From NCBI RefSeq assembly GCF_042675665.1, contig NZ_JBHTJI010000001.1:2232001-2296000 (forward strand): DNA of 64,000 nt, read 5' to 3'. This document shows, piece by piece, positions 17,034 through 26,039 of the stretch (within the stretch, counting starts at the first letter, position 1; every line of letters starts with the position of its first letter). This DNA is from Mariniflexile jejuense (GTDB lineage Bacteria > Bacteroidota > Bacteroidia > Flavobacteriales > Flavobacteriaceae). Position numbers and translations under genes: made by a program. The notes under the pieces were generated by a model that ran no database searches, had not been told where the DNA came from, and saw only the letters and a list, made by a program, of their open reading frames with translations.

Positions 17034-17966
17034 ATGAGCAAAATTAAAAACATAAGTACTTACAAATTAACAGAACCTACAATTGTTACCATTGGTACAT
17101 TTGATGGCGTTCATGTTGGGCACCAAAAAATTGTTAATCGCTTAATTAATAATGGTAAAGAATTCCATTTAAAATCGGTTATCCTTACGTTTTTTCCACA
17201 TCCTCGCATGGTGTTGCAAAAAGATTCTGGCATTAAACTAATAAATACCATAACCGAACGTGGTGCCATTTTAGACGCTCTTGGTTTAGATTACTTACTT
17301 GTTAAAAAATTTACTAAAGCGTTTTCTAGACTTTCGGCTGAAGATTTTGTAAAAACCATTCTTATAGACAAGCTAAACGCCAAAAAAGTAATTATTGGTT
17401 ATGACCACCGATTTGGAAGAAACAGAAATGCTGATATTAACGATTTAAAGAAATTCGGAGCTATTTATGGGTTTGAAGTTGAAGAAATTTCAGCCCAAGA
17501 TATTAATGACGTTGCTGTAAGTTCAACCAAAATTAGAAAAGCTTTAGAAGAAGGCAACATTACCAAAGCCAATGCATTTTTAGGTTACCCATTTATGCTA
17601 ACAGGCAAAGTGGTTAAAGGAAAAGCTTTAGGCAGACAAATTGATTACCCTACTGCCAATATTCAAATTGCTGAAGATTATAAATTAATACCAAAACATG
17701 GCGCTTACATTGTAAGTTCAATAATTAACAAACAGTTAGTTTACGGCATGATGAATATAGGTTTTAACCCAACCGTTGATGGCGATGAAGAAACAATTGA
17801 AGTTCATTTTTTCAATTTCAATAAAAATATTTACAACAAAACCATTCAAATAGATTTATTACACAGGCTTCGCGACGAGCAAAAATTTGAATCGGTTGAA
17901 GCCTTAAAATCACAACTAGAAACAGATAAACAAACCTCATTAAACTACATAAAATCGCATTTTTAA
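17034..17966 (+). CDS. ribF: Bifunctional riboflavin kinase/FAD synthetase
   Basis: 310 residues. The N-terminal nucleotidyltransferase half has GTFDGVHVGHQKIV (FAD synthetase ATP site) and VIGYDHRFGRNR. The C-terminal kinase half has GKALGRQIDYPTANI with the PTAN motif and the NIGFNPTVDG region. It converts riboflavin to FMN and FAD. It is the first gene of a rightward pair, with serS 77 bp downstream. The upstream 168 bp to the divergent metallopeptidase is AT-rich without a clear promoter match. Confidence 0.95.
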   Translation: MSKIKNISTYKLTEPTIVTIGTFDGVHVGHQKIVNRLINNGKEFHLKSVILTFFPHPRMVLQKDSGIKLINTITERGAILDALGLDYLLVKKFTKAFSRLSAEDFVKTILIDKLNAKKVIIGYDHRFGRNRNADINDLKKFGAIYGFEVEEISAQDINDVAVSSTKIRKALEEGNITKANAFLGYPFMLTGKVVKGKALGRQIDYPTANIQIAEDYKLIPKHGAYIVSSIINKQLVYGMMNIGFNPTVDGDEETIEVHFFNFNKNIYNKTIQIDLLHRLRDEQKFESVEALKSQLETDKQTSLNYIKSHF

Positions 17967-18015
17967 TAAATTTGATTTTACTTTCAAAACACAGCAAATT
18001 ATAGTCTCAATTCAT

Positions 18016-18023
18016 TAAATTTG
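18016..18023 (+). promoter_or_regulatory. Promoter -7 box for serS
   Basis: TAAATTTG is an exact TAnnTTTG match 20 bp before the serS start codon. A -33 TTTG at the usual spacing was not seen. Confidence 0.45.
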
Positions 18024-18043
18024 TCGCTTAAATTTTTCAAAAC

Positions 18044-19315
18044 ATGTTACAAGTCCCTTTTATTAGAGAAAACAAAGATTTGGTAATTACCCGATTAGCA
18101 AAACGAAATATTGATGCTACTGAAATGATACATGACGTCATTTCATTAGATGAAGACCGTCGTCGTATCCAAACCGAACTAGATAATACACTAGCAGAAT
18201 CGAACGCACTTTCAAAAGAAATAGGGAATTTATTTAAATCTGGCGAAACCCAAAAAGCAAATCTTTTAAAAGAGAAAACAAGCCAATTAAAAGAAACTTC
18301 AAAAACATTAAACGACGATTTAAATACTAAAACGGAAGCTTTAAACCAATTACTTTATAAAATTCCTAACATCCCAAACGAGATAGTTCCTAACGGAAAA
18401 TTAGATACTGACAATGTAGAGGTTTACAAAGAAGGCGATATACCAGTATTACACGAAGGTGCTTTACCACATTGGGAATTGGCAAAAAAATACGACATTA
18501 TCGATTTTGAATTAGGCAACAAAATTACAGGTGCAGGTTTTCCTGTTTACAAAGGAAAAGGTGCCAGATTGCAACGTGCTTTAATTGCTTATTTTCTTGA
18601 TAAAAACACAGCAGCAGGTTACACCGAATACCAACTACCACATTTAGTAAACGAAGCATCTGGTTTTGGCACTGGGCAATTACCCGATAAAGAAGGGCAA
18701 ATGTACCACGTAACCGAAGATAATTTATATTTAATACCAACTGCCGAAGTACCTGGAACTAACATTTTTAGAGATGTAGTTTTAAATGAAAGCGAATTAC
18801 CAATTGGTATTACTGGCTACACGCCATGTTTCCGTCGTGAAGCTGGAAGTTATGGTGCACATGTACGCGGATTAAACCGTTTACACCAATTTGATAAAGT
18901 AGAAATTTTACGTGTTGAACATCCAACAAAATCGTATGAAGCTTTAGATGGTATGGTTGAACATGTAAAAACCATTTTACAAGAATTAAAATTACCTTAC
19001 AGAATATTAAGGCTTTGTGGTGGCGATTTAGGCTTTACCTCAGCCTTAACCTACGATTTTGAAGTTTTCTCTACAGCACAAGACCGTTGGTTAGAAATTT
19101 CGTCAGTATCAAACTTTGAAACTTTTCAAGCAAACCGTTTAAAATTACGTTTTAAAAATAGCGATGGCAAAAACGAATTGGCACACACCTTAAACGGAAG
19201 TTCGTTAGCATTACCACGTGTTTTGGCTGGTATTTTAGAAAACTACCAAACAAAAGATGGCATTGTAATACCAGAGGTTTTACAAGCTTATACAGGTTTT
19301 AAAATTATAAATTAA
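18044..19315 (+). CDS. serS: Serine--tRNA ligase
   Basis: 423 residues, full length. The N-terminal coiled-coil arm that holds tRNA-Ser spans about 27-105. Class II motif 2 is TPCFRREAGSYG, and motif 3 is GSSLALPRVLAGILENYQ. It charges tRNA-Ser in the cytosol. The motif 3 region reads LALPR where the usual form is LAVGR; this is a common Bacteroidota variant as far as I recall. A strong terminator follows. Confidence 0.96.
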   Translation: MLQVPFIRENKDLVITRLAKRNIDATEMIHDVISLDEDRRRIQTELDNTLAESNALSKEIGNLFKSGETQKANLLKEKTSQLKETSKTLNDDLNTKTEALNQLLYKIPNIPNEIVPNGKLDTDNVEVYKEGDIPVLHEGALPHWELAKKYDIIDFELGNKITGAGFPVYKGKGARLQRALIAYFLDKNTAAGYTEYQLPHLVNEASGFGTGQLPDKEGQMYHVTEDNLYLIPTAEVPGTNIFRDVVLNESELPIGITGYTPCFRREAGSYGAHVRGLNRLHQFDKVEILRVEHPTKSYEALDGMVEHVKTILQELKLPYRILRLCGGDLGFTSALTYDFEVFSTAQDRWLEISSVSNFETFQANRLKLRFKNSDGKNELAHTLNGSSLALPRVLAGILENYQTKDGIVIPEVLQAYTGFKIIN

Positions 19316-19337
19316 ATAAATGCATTATTAAAATTTC

Positions 19338-19378
19338 AAAACACTCATTTTTAAGCATGTAAAATGAGTGTTTTTTTA
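19338..19378 (+). terminator. Rho-independent terminator after serS
   Basis: AAAACACTCATTTT pairs perfectly over 14 bp with AAAATGAGTGTTTT around a 9-nt loop and is followed by T residues. Confidence 0.85.
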
Positions 19379-19564
19379 TGCAATAACATTAAACTACAAA
19401 ACAAAAAATAATAAGTTTTTTCTTATTTATTTACAACAAACGCTCTAATTTAATCGATTAAGTGTAAATTTAATACGTTTTTTAACGATTTTAAATCGTT
19501 TTGTTTTGCGTATTTAGAAATATTTTAGAAGTTAGAGCACCCAAATCTATTAAACCTACTAACC

Positions 19565-19687
19565 ATGAAAAATATTAAACGCTTCGTAATTTTAATTACA
19601 CTTGTTTTTGTTGCTAGTTTAGTGTTCTTTTCAGATTTTCATATTACTAAACCTGAAAACAACACTACTGCCATTGTAAGTAAATAA
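19565..19687 (+). CDS. Small single-pass membrane peptide, 40 residues, unknown
   Basis: ATG at 19565 to TAA at 19687. The peptide begins MKNIKRF, then has a hydrophobic stretch VILITLVFVASLVFF, then a polar tail ending AIVSK. It has its own intergenic space of about 190 bp upstream, with a hairpin-forming AACGATTTTAAATCGTT at about 19483-19502. A strong terminator lies downstream, so it looks like an independent transcription unit. I do not recognise it. It could be a genuine small membrane protein, or the unit could mainly encode an RNA. Confidence 0.45.
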   Translation: MKNIKRFVILITLVFVASLVFFSDFHITKPENNTTAIVSK

Positions 19688-19784
19688 GGGATTCGTTTCT
19701 TTATAAAAAAACTGTCCCCAATCAGTATTACATCGTTTTTTATATTAACGGTAGTTAATGGAACTTTTATTTTGGTTGGTTAGT

Positions 19785-19811
19785 GCCCGAATTTTTATTC
19801 GGGCATTTTTT
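19785..19811 (+). terminator. Rho-independent terminator after the 40-residue ORF
   Basis: GCCCGAAT, loop TTTT, ATTCGGGC: a perfect 8-bp stem followed by ATTTTTTAT. It ends the unit carrying the small ORF and insulates the next gene. Confidence 0.85.
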
Positions 19812-19890
19812 ATATTTATATTAGCAGTAGCTACAAACCGTATTTGTTATCTTTACCACATCAACCACAAAACCCAATAAATATAATCAC

Positions 19891-21666
19891 GTGAAAATCC
19901 TTTTTATTTTATGTTTTCTGGTTAGTGCCCAAATGCTTTCGCAAAATGATGCATCAGCAAACGACTACTATAAAAATGGTAACTTTGAAAAAGCCCTGTA
20001 TGAATATAAAAAGTTATATGCTCAATCGCCTTCAAACATTAATTATATTTTTCAAATAATAAGTTCACATCAAGAACTTGAGCAATACAATGAAGCCGAA
20101 TCGTTTCTACTAAAAATAATGGAACGTGTAAATTATCCGTCGTTTACGGTAGAATTAGGTTATAATTACCAACTTAAAAATGATACTGACAAAGCTAATC
20201 TTAATTACCAAAAGGCGCTTGAAAGCATCGATTTAAATCCAAGCAACGTATTTTCAATTGTTAGAAGTTTTGAATCTCACGCACTTACAAACCAAGCCAT
20301 TATTGCTTATGAAAAAGCTATGTCAAAAAACCCAAACTATAATTTTAGTTTACAATTGGCAAAATTATACGGCGAACAAGGCAACATAGAAAAAATGTTT
20401 GTAAGCTATATAGATTTTGCACAATCAAACCCAATAGCGCTAAGTAATATTAAACGCGCTATTAGTGAATTTATAAGTGAAAATGGCGAAACCGAAAACA
20501 ACTTATTACTTAAAAAAATATTACTTAAAAAAGCACAACTAGACCCACAAATTATTTGGAACGATTTGTTAAGTTGGCTATTTATTCAGCAAAACGATTT
20601 TAAAAAAGCATTTGCTCAAGAAAAAGCTATTTTTAGTCGCCAACCCGAAAACCTATACAAAATTGAAGAATTAGCTGATATTGCTTTTAGTAAAAATGAG
20701 TTTGAAACTGCCAAAGAAATTTACACCTACATAACTACAACATCACAAGATTTAGATTTGCTGCTTGAAGCACATTACAACTTATTACAATTAGAAACCA
20801 AACAAAGCACAGCAACCAATTACAGTACTATTGATGTTGCTTACCAAGATTTATTTAAAAAATATGGCACATTTGCCCAAACATTAAAACTTCAAATTGC
20901 CTATGCTCATTTTTTAGCTTTCAATAAAAACGAAACCCAAAAAGCAACCAAGTTTTTAGAAGAAGCTTTAAAATTACCACTAACTGAAATTCAACAAGCC
21001 GACATAAAACTAGAATTAGGCGATATTTTAGTACTACAAGAAAAATTTAATGATGCTTTAATTTACTACACACAAATTCAGCGTAATTTAAAAAATAGCA
21101 CGCTTTCGCAAACAGCACGCTTTAAAGTAGCTAAAGCAAGTTATTATAAAGGCGATTTTAAATGGGCAGAATCGCAACTTAAAGTATTAAAAGCATCAAC
21201 ATCGCAACTTATTGCCAATGATGCTCTAGATTTAAAGCTACTTATTACAGATAATAAATACGACGATTCACTTCAAATAGCCTTAAAACGGTATGCTAAA
21301 GCCGATTTATTAGCTTTTCAAAACAGAAATGATGATGCTATTTTGCTTTTAAACACCATACTACTAGAGCATAAAACCGAACCCATTATTCCGCAAGCTT
21401 TATTTAAACAAGCAGAATTATTTGAAGAAAAAGCACAATTTGATAAAGCCCAAGCAAACTATGAAACCATTATTCAAAATTATAGCGATGGTATTTTAGT
21501 TGATGATGCCTATTTTAAGTTGGCCGAACTTTACGAAACCAAATTAAACAGTCCAGAAAAAGCAAAACCTTTATATGAAAAAATTATTTTCAATCATGCC
21601 GATAGTATTTACTTTGTTGAAGCTAGAAAACGATATCGCGCTTTACGTGGTGATGCTATTAATTAA
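19891..21666 (+). CDS. Tetratricopeptide repeat protein, periplasmic or outer-membrane associated
   Basis: 591 residues with an N-terminal signal (MKILFILCFLVSAQMLSQ) and helical TPR-like repeats through the whole length. The clearest are near 20-110 (DYYKNGNFEKALYEYKKLY) and at the C-terminus (DKAQANYETIIQNYSDG, EKAKPLYEKIIFNHADS), which resemble BamD/YbgF-type repeats. Start is GTG at 19891, chosen because it gives an intact signal sequence. Exact role is unknown; such proteins act as scaffolds for envelope complexes. It is followed 40 bp later by the DUF4286 gene and ksgA, probably one operon. Confidence 0.85.
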   Translation: MKILFILCFLVSAQMLSQNDASANDYYKNGNFEKALYEYKKLYAQSPSNINYIFQIISSHQELEQYNEAESFLLKIMERVNYPSFTVELGYNYQLKNDTDKANLNYQKALESIDLNPSNVFSIVRSFESHALTNQAIIAYEKAMSKNPNYNFSLQLAKLYGEQGNIEKMFVSYIDFAQSNPIALSNIKRAISEFISENGETENNLLLKKILLKKAQLDPQIIWNDLLSWLFIQQNDFKKAFAQEKAIFSRQPENLYKIEELADIAFSKNEFETAKEIYTYITTTSQDLDLLLEAHYNLLQLETKQSTATNYSTIDVAYQDLFKKYGTFAQTLKLQIAYAHFLAFNKNETQKATKFLEEALKLPLTEIQQADIKLELGDILVLQEKFNDALIYYTQIQRNLKNSTLSQTARFKVAKASYYKGDFKWAESQLKVLKASTSQLIANDALDLKLLITDNKYDDSLQIALKRYAKADLLAFQNRNDDAILLLNTILLEHKTEPIIPQALFKQAELFEEKAQFDKAQANYETIIQNYSDGILVDDAYFKLAELYETKLNSPEKAKPLYEKIIFNHADSIYFVEARKRYRALRGDAIN

Positions 21667-21706
21667 ACTTAAGCTATTAGATTAAAGACCAATAACTAAC
21701 AACCAA

Positions 21707-22033
21707 ATGATAATATACAACGTAACATCAAATATAGATGAAAGCATTCACAACCAATGGCTAAAATGGATGAAAGAAGAACACATTCCGCAAGTTTTAG
21801 CAACCGGAAAGTTTGAAAAAGCTACATTAGTAAGGGTTTTAGTTGAAGAAGATATGGGTGGTGTAACCTATTCTGTGCAATACAAAACACCATCTCGCGA
21901 AGCCTTAGAAGCCTATTACAAAGAAGATGCACCAAAATTAAGAACAGAAATTCTTAAAAAGTTTGCCGATAAAGTATTAGCCTTTAGAACCGAACTTGAA
22001 ATTATTGATGAGTATTCGGTTACCTTCAATTGA
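21707..22033 (+). CDS. DUF4286 family protein
   Basis: 108 residues, cytosolic, with the DUF4286 pattern: MIIYNVTSNIDESIHNQWLKWM at the start and YKEDAPKLRTEILKKFADKVLAFRTELEI near the end. It has a ferredoxin-like dimeric alpha-beta barrel layout. Function is unknown. In Flavobacteriia it is regularly found beside ksgA, as here (89 bp upstream of it). Confidence 0.88.
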   Translation: MIIYNVTSNIDESIHNQWLKWMKEEHIPQVLATGKFEKATLVRVLVEEDMGGVTYSVQYKTPSREALEAYYKEDAPKLRTEILKKFADKVLAFRTELEIIDEYSVTFN

Positions 22034-22122
22034 CAATTAACGCTTAGCAATAGTAAATTCTCAATTATCAATCGTTAACTTAGCAGTGTAAAAGTCTTCA
22101 ATCCTTAAACATTCGTGAATTA

Positions 22123-22917
22123 GTGGCAAATATTCCAAACCAACATCAAGTAAAAGCAAAAAAGCATTTAGGACAACATTTTTTAAATGACGAAACTATT
22201 GCGCAAAAAATTGCCGATACACTTACCTTAAAAAATTACAAAACGGTTTTAGAAATTGGTCCAGGTATGGGTGTGCTTACAAAATATTTGCTGCAAAAAG
22301 ATGTAACAACACACGTTATTGAAATAGATACCGAATCGGTAGCATACTTACAAGCCAACTACCTAAATCTTGCTCCAAGAATAATTGAAAAAGACTTTTT
22401 AAAATACGATTTAAACCAAGTATTTAAAGGCGAACCCTTTGCTATTATTGGTAATTTTCCGTATAATATTTCAACACAAATTGTATTTAAAACTTTGGAC
22501 ATGCGCGACCAAATTCCAGAGTTTTCAGGCATGTTTCAAAAAGAAGTAGCCGAACGTATTTGCTCTAAAGAAGGCAGTAAAGTGTATGGCATTTTATCTG
22601 TTTTAACACAAGCGTATTATGATGCTGAATATCTGTTTACAGTACCGCCATCAGTATTCAATCCGCCACCAAAAGTAGATTCTGGTGTGTTGCGTTTAAC
22701 TAGAAAAACAGACTACACATTACCATGTGATGATGCTCTTTTCTTCAAAGTAGTAAAAACAGCCTTTCAACAACGCAGAAAAACCATTCGTAACAGTTTA
22801 AAAACACTCAATTTAAGCGATAATTTAAAAGCAAATGGTATATTTGACAAACGTCCAGAACAATTAAATGTACAGCAATTTATTGAGCTAACACAATTAA
22901 TTGAAAAAGACATGTAA
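22123..22917 (+). CDS. rsmA: 16S rRNA (adenine(1518)-N6/adenine(1519)-N6)-dimethyltransferase
   Basis: 264 residues (KsgA). SAM-binding motifs are GQHFLNDETIAQKI, LEIGPGMGVLTKYL and the catalytic motif IIGNFPYNIS. The C-terminal helical domain has FNPPPKVDSGVLRL. It dimethylates two adenines in helix 45 during 30S assembly. The start is GTG at 22123, giving the usual short N-terminus before KAKKHLGQHF. Its 3' end overlaps the mgtE reading frame by 17 nt. Confidence 0.96.
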   Translation: MANIPNQHQVKAKKHLGQHFLNDETIAQKIADTLTLKNYKTVLEIGPGMGVLTKYLLQKDVTTHVIEIDTESVAYLQANYLNLAPRIIEKDFLKYDLNQVFKGEPFAIIGNFPYNISTQIVFKTLDMRDQIPEFSGMFQKEVAERICSKEGSKVYGILSVLTQAYYDAEYLFTVPPSVFNPPPKVDSGVLRLTRKTDYTLPCDDALFFKVVKTAFQQRRKTIRNSLKTLNLSDNLKANGIFDKRPEQLNVQQFIELTQLIEKDM

Positions 22918-24301
22918 ACATCGCATTTTGTCTGAAGAAATAGAAAACATACAATTTGAATTAACCGATGATTTAATCAATCAGGTAGAACGTCTTATTG
23001 AAGCAAACAATGATAAAGCGCTTCAAAAACTTTTAAAAGACTTTCACTACGCCGATATTGCCGAAATTTTAGATGAATTAGATTTAGATGAAGCCATCTA
23101 CATCATCAAACTACTAGATTCGGAAACCACTGCCGACATCTTAATGGAACTCGATGAAGACAATCGAGAAAAAGTATTAAGAAACCTATCTTCTAAAGAA
23201 ATTGCCGATGAAATTGGTGAACTTGATACCGATGATGCTGCCGATATCATTTCAGAACTTCCAGAAGATCGTAAACGCGAAGTAATCTCGCACATTGAAG
23301 ATAAAGAACATAAAGCAGAAATTGAAGAATTACTAGCTTATGATGAAGATACTGCGGGTGGACTTATGGCAAAAGAGCTTGTTAAAGTTTATGAAACTTG
23401 GACCGTTGCAGGTTGTTTACGTCGCATACGTGGACAAGCAAAAGAAGTAACCCGTGTACATTCCATTTATGTAGTTGATAAACAAGATAAATTGGTTGGT
23501 CGCCTATCATTAAAAGATTTAATTGTTGCAAAAAGTGACCAAAAAATAGCCGAAATATCAAACGCAAGTGTAGATTATGTTAATGTACATGATGACGCTG
23601 AAGATGTTGCCAAAGTAATGCAGAAATACGATTTGGAAGCCATCCCAGTTGTTGATGACACACAAAAGCTTTTAGGAAGAATCACCATTGACGATATCGT
23701 TGACGTGATGAAAGAAGAAGCCGAAAAAGATTATCAATTAGCTGCAGGTATTACCGCCGATGTTGAGGCCGATGATAACATTTGGGAATTAACAAAAGCA
23801 CGCTTACCATGGCTACTAATAGGTATGTTTGGCGGTTTAGGAGCTGCAAGCATTATTAATGGGTTTAGCGATGCTATGTTAAAATACCCAGCACTATTAA
23901 TGTTTATCCCACTTATACAAGCAACAGCAGGAAACGTAGGCGTACAATCATCGGCTATCGTGGTGCAAGGTTTAGCAAACGACACTTTAGATGGCAGTAT
24001 ACTAAACCGCCTGTTAAAAGAATTCCTATTAGGCTTGGTAAACGGTCTTGCCATTGCGTGTATCGTGCTACTCATAAGTCATTTCGCCTTCAAAACCACC
24101 TATTTAGAGTCGTTAACTATTTGTATCGCGCTTATTTCCGTTATCATAATGGCAGCACTAATAGGCACATTCATCCCCATATTTTTAGATAAACGGGGTA
24201 TTGATGCCGCCGTAGCCACAGGACCATTCATAACCACCAGCAACGATGTATTTGGTATTTTAATGTACTTTTTAATAGCCAAACTAATACTCGGTTTTTA
24301 A
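22901..24301 (+). CDS. mgtE: Magnesium transporter MgtE
   Basis: 466 residues. The acidic N-terminal MgtE_N superhelical domain spans about 20-135 (many Asp/Glu, ADIAEILDELDLDEAI). A CBS pair follows (about 140-265), then five membrane helices (from about 315) with GNVGVQSSAIVVQGLA, the family's pore signature. It is a Mg2+-gated Mg2+ channel of the inner membrane. No ATG is available: the frame opens with TTG at 22901, which overlaps rsmA by 17 nt. TTG at 22928 is an alternative start that would not overlap. Translational coupling to rsmA is likely. Confidence 0.93.
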   Translation: MKKTCKHRILSEEIENIQFELTDDLINQVERLIEANNDKALQKLLKDFHYADIAEILDELDLDEAIYIIKLLDSETTADILMELDEDNREKVLRNLSSKEIADEIGELDTDDAADIISELPEDRKREVISHIEDKEHKAEIEELLAYDEDTAGGLMAKELVKVYETWTVAGCLRRIRGQAKEVTRVHSIYVVDKQDKLVGRLSLKDLIVAKSDQKIAEISNASVDYVNVHDDAEDVAKVMQKYDLEAIPVVDDTQKLLGRITIDDIVDVMKEEAEKDYQLAAGITADVEADDNIWELTKARLPWLLIGMFGGLGAASIINGFSDAMLKYPALLMFIPLIQATAGNVGVQSSAIVVQGLANDTLDGSILNRLLKEFLLGLVNGLAIACIVLLISHFAFKTTYLESLTICIALISVIIMAALIGTFIPIFLDKRGIDAAVATGPFITTSNDVFGILMYFLIAKLILGF

Positions 24302-24310
24302 ATACTTTGG

Positions 24311-24392
24311 GCGTTACCCTATCGGGTCGGGCTTTACGTTGCAAGTCCTCGCTCGTACCTCGCTGTGGGCTTTTCACTACAATCCCTAACGC
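24311..24392. repeat. Dispersed intergenic repeat, copy 2 (related to 12910-13008)
   Basis: Begins GCGTTACCC and ends TCCCTAACGC. It shares the blocks GTCGGGCTT, GCAAGTCCTCGCT and GGGCTTTTCACTA with copy 1 at 12.9 kb and lacks that copy's hairpin insert. It sits between mgtE and the dehydrogenase gene and is G/C-richer than its surroundings. Confidence 0.75.
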
Positions 24393-24494
24393 GAATATCA
24401 GCTAAAAAACGTCATGCCGAACTTGTTTCAGCATCCCATAATAATTACTTTTGATTTATTAAACAACCAAACTTTTGTTTTTAAGGTAAAAACC

Positions 24495-25430
24495 ATGAAA
24501 ATCCTTCACCTAGATACCAACCACGAACTTCTAATCAACCAACTAAACAATTTAGGTTTCACCAATCATGAAGATTATACCTCTTCAAAACAAGATATAG
24601 AAGCTAAAATTTCAGAATACGATGGTATTATTTTAAGAAGTCGTTTTTCCATAGATAAGCAATTTTTAGATGCCGCCACCAACCTAAAATTTATAGGAAG
24701 AGTTGGTGCAGGTTTGGAAAATATAGATTGCGATTATGCCATTTCAAAAGGCATCGAACTTATTGCAGCACCCGAGGGCAACCGCAATGCTGTTGGCGAA
24801 CATGCTTTGGGCATGCTACTATCACTATTCAACAAATTAAATAAAGCCGACCAAGAAGTTAAAAATGGCAAATGGCAGCGCGAAGCCAACCGAGGTATTG
24901 AACTAGATGGACGAACTGTTGGCATTATAGGTTACGGTAATATGGGAAAAGCCTTTGCTAAAAAATTAAGAGGTTTTGATGTTGAGGTATTGTGTTACGA
25001 TATTAAAGATGGCGTAGGCGATGCCAACGCAAAACAAGTAGCGTTAAATGAATTTCAAGAAAAGGTGGAAGTTGTAAGTTTACACACGCCACAAACACCA
25101 CTAACTTTAAGCATGGTAAACTCAGAATTTATCAATGGTTTTAAAAAACCGTTTTGGTTTATCAATACAGCACGAGGTAAAAGTGTAGTTACGAAAGATT
25201 TGGTTTCAGCATTAAAATCTGGCAAAATCCTTGGTGCGGGATTAGATGTTTTAGAATACGAAAAAGCATCGTTTGAGGATATGTTCACTTCAATTATGCC
25301 AGAACCTTTTCAATATTTAATAACTTCAGAAAACGTATTGTTAACCCCACACATAGCTGGTTGGACCGTTGAAAGCAAGGAAAAATTGGCACAAACTATT
25401 GTAGATAAAATTAAAGCAAAATTTTGTTAA
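24495..25430 (+). CDS. D-2-hydroxyacid dehydrogenase (phosphoglycerate dehydrogenase-like)
   Basis: About 311 residues from the ATG at 24495 (MKILHLD). The open frame reaches back to 24414, but those codons run into the intergenic repeat zone and are not family-like. NAD-binding motif: GIIGYGNMGKAF. Catalytic residues are Arg in INTARGKS, Glu in DVLEYEK, and His in LTPHIAGWT. GRVGAGLENID is the usual substrate-domain signature. It lacks the C-terminal ACT domain of biosynthetic SerA enzymes, so substrate (3-phosphoglycerate or another 2-hydroxyacid) is uncertain. Confidence 0.88.
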   Translation: MKILHLDTNHELLINQLNNLGFTNHEDYTSSKQDIEAKISEYDGIILRSRFSIDKQFLDAATNLKFIGRVGAGLENIDCDYAISKGIELIAAPEGNRNAVGEHALGMLLSLFNKLNKADQEVKNGKWQREANRGIELDGRTVGIIGYGNMGKAFAKKLRGFDVEVLCYDIKDGVGDANAKQVALNEFQEKVEVVSLHTPQTPLTLSMVNSEFINGFKKPFWFINTARGKSVVTKDLVSALKSGKILGAGLDVLEYEKASFEDMFTSIMPEPFQYLITSENVLLTPHIAGWTVESKEKLAQTIVDKIKAKFC

Positions 25431-25454
25431 CTTTAGAGTTCTAAAGCTAACACC

Positions 25455-25910
25455 ATGCTATACCAAGCCAATTCGCCCGAAGATTACATAAACCAAGTAC
25501 CTGAAGAACGCCAACCTATACTTAAAAAATTACGTTCAGAAATCACTAAAAATTTACCAAAAGGTTTTCAAGAAGGCATACAATATGGCATGATTGGGTA
25601 TTTTGTTCCGCATAGCTTGTATCCAAACGGGTATCATTGTAGCCCTAACGAGCCACTACCATTTATGAGTTTTGCATCGCAAAAAAACTCTATAAACGTT
25701 TATCACATGGGCGTGTACGCTAAAAAAGAATTGTATGATTGGTTTGTAACAGAATATCCAAAACATAGCAAGCGCAAGCTAGATATGGGTAAAAGTTGTA
25801 TCCGTTTTAAATACATTGACGATATTCCATTTGAACTTATTGGTGAACTAGCCTCAAAAATGACGGTAACTGAATGGATTTCCGTTTACGAACAAGCCTT
25901 TAAAAAATAA
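25455..25910 (+). CDS. DUF1801 domain-containing protein
   Basis: 151 residues, soluble. YINQVPEERQPILKKLRSEI...FQEGIQYGMIGYFVPHSLYP and the later CIRFKYIDDIPFELIGELASKMT are the DUF1801 (YdhG-like) pattern. Molecular function is unknown. It lies 24 bp after the dehydrogenase and is probably co-transcribed with it. Confidence 0.88.
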   Translation: MLYQANSPEDYINQVPEERQPILKKLRSEITKNLPKGFQEGIQYGMIGYFVPHSLYPNGYHCSPNEPLPFMSFASQKNSINVYHMGVYAKKELYDWFVTEYPKHSKRKLDMGKSCIRFKYIDDIPFELIGELASKMTVTEWISVYEQAFKK

Positions 25911-25928
25911 ACTATAAAATTAACTATT

Positions 25929-26021
25929 ATGAAATTAGGTGCCTTTTCTATTAGCCTTAGTGTTAAAGACATTAAAGTGTCAAAACAGTTTTATAGTTTT
26001 AGATCAACATGTATAATATAA
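25929..26021 (+). pseudogene. N-terminal fragment of a VOC/glyoxalase family protein
   Basis: Thirty codons starting MKLGAFSISLSVKDIKVSKQFY, which is the first beta-alpha unit of flavobacterial VOC (glyoxalase/bleomycin resistance) proteins. The likeness stops abruptly, followed by SFRSTCII and a stop. The rest of that gene is missing; 18 bp later an intact but different VOC gene begins. Probably a remnant left by a deletion. Confidence 0.6.
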
Positions 26022-26039
26022 ATTGCAACTACAATACAG

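Noticed and set aside
24414..24494. Extended start of the hydroxyacid dehydrogenase at 24414
   Set aside because: The extra 27 codons run into the intergenic repeat region and precede the normal family start MKILHLD at 24495.
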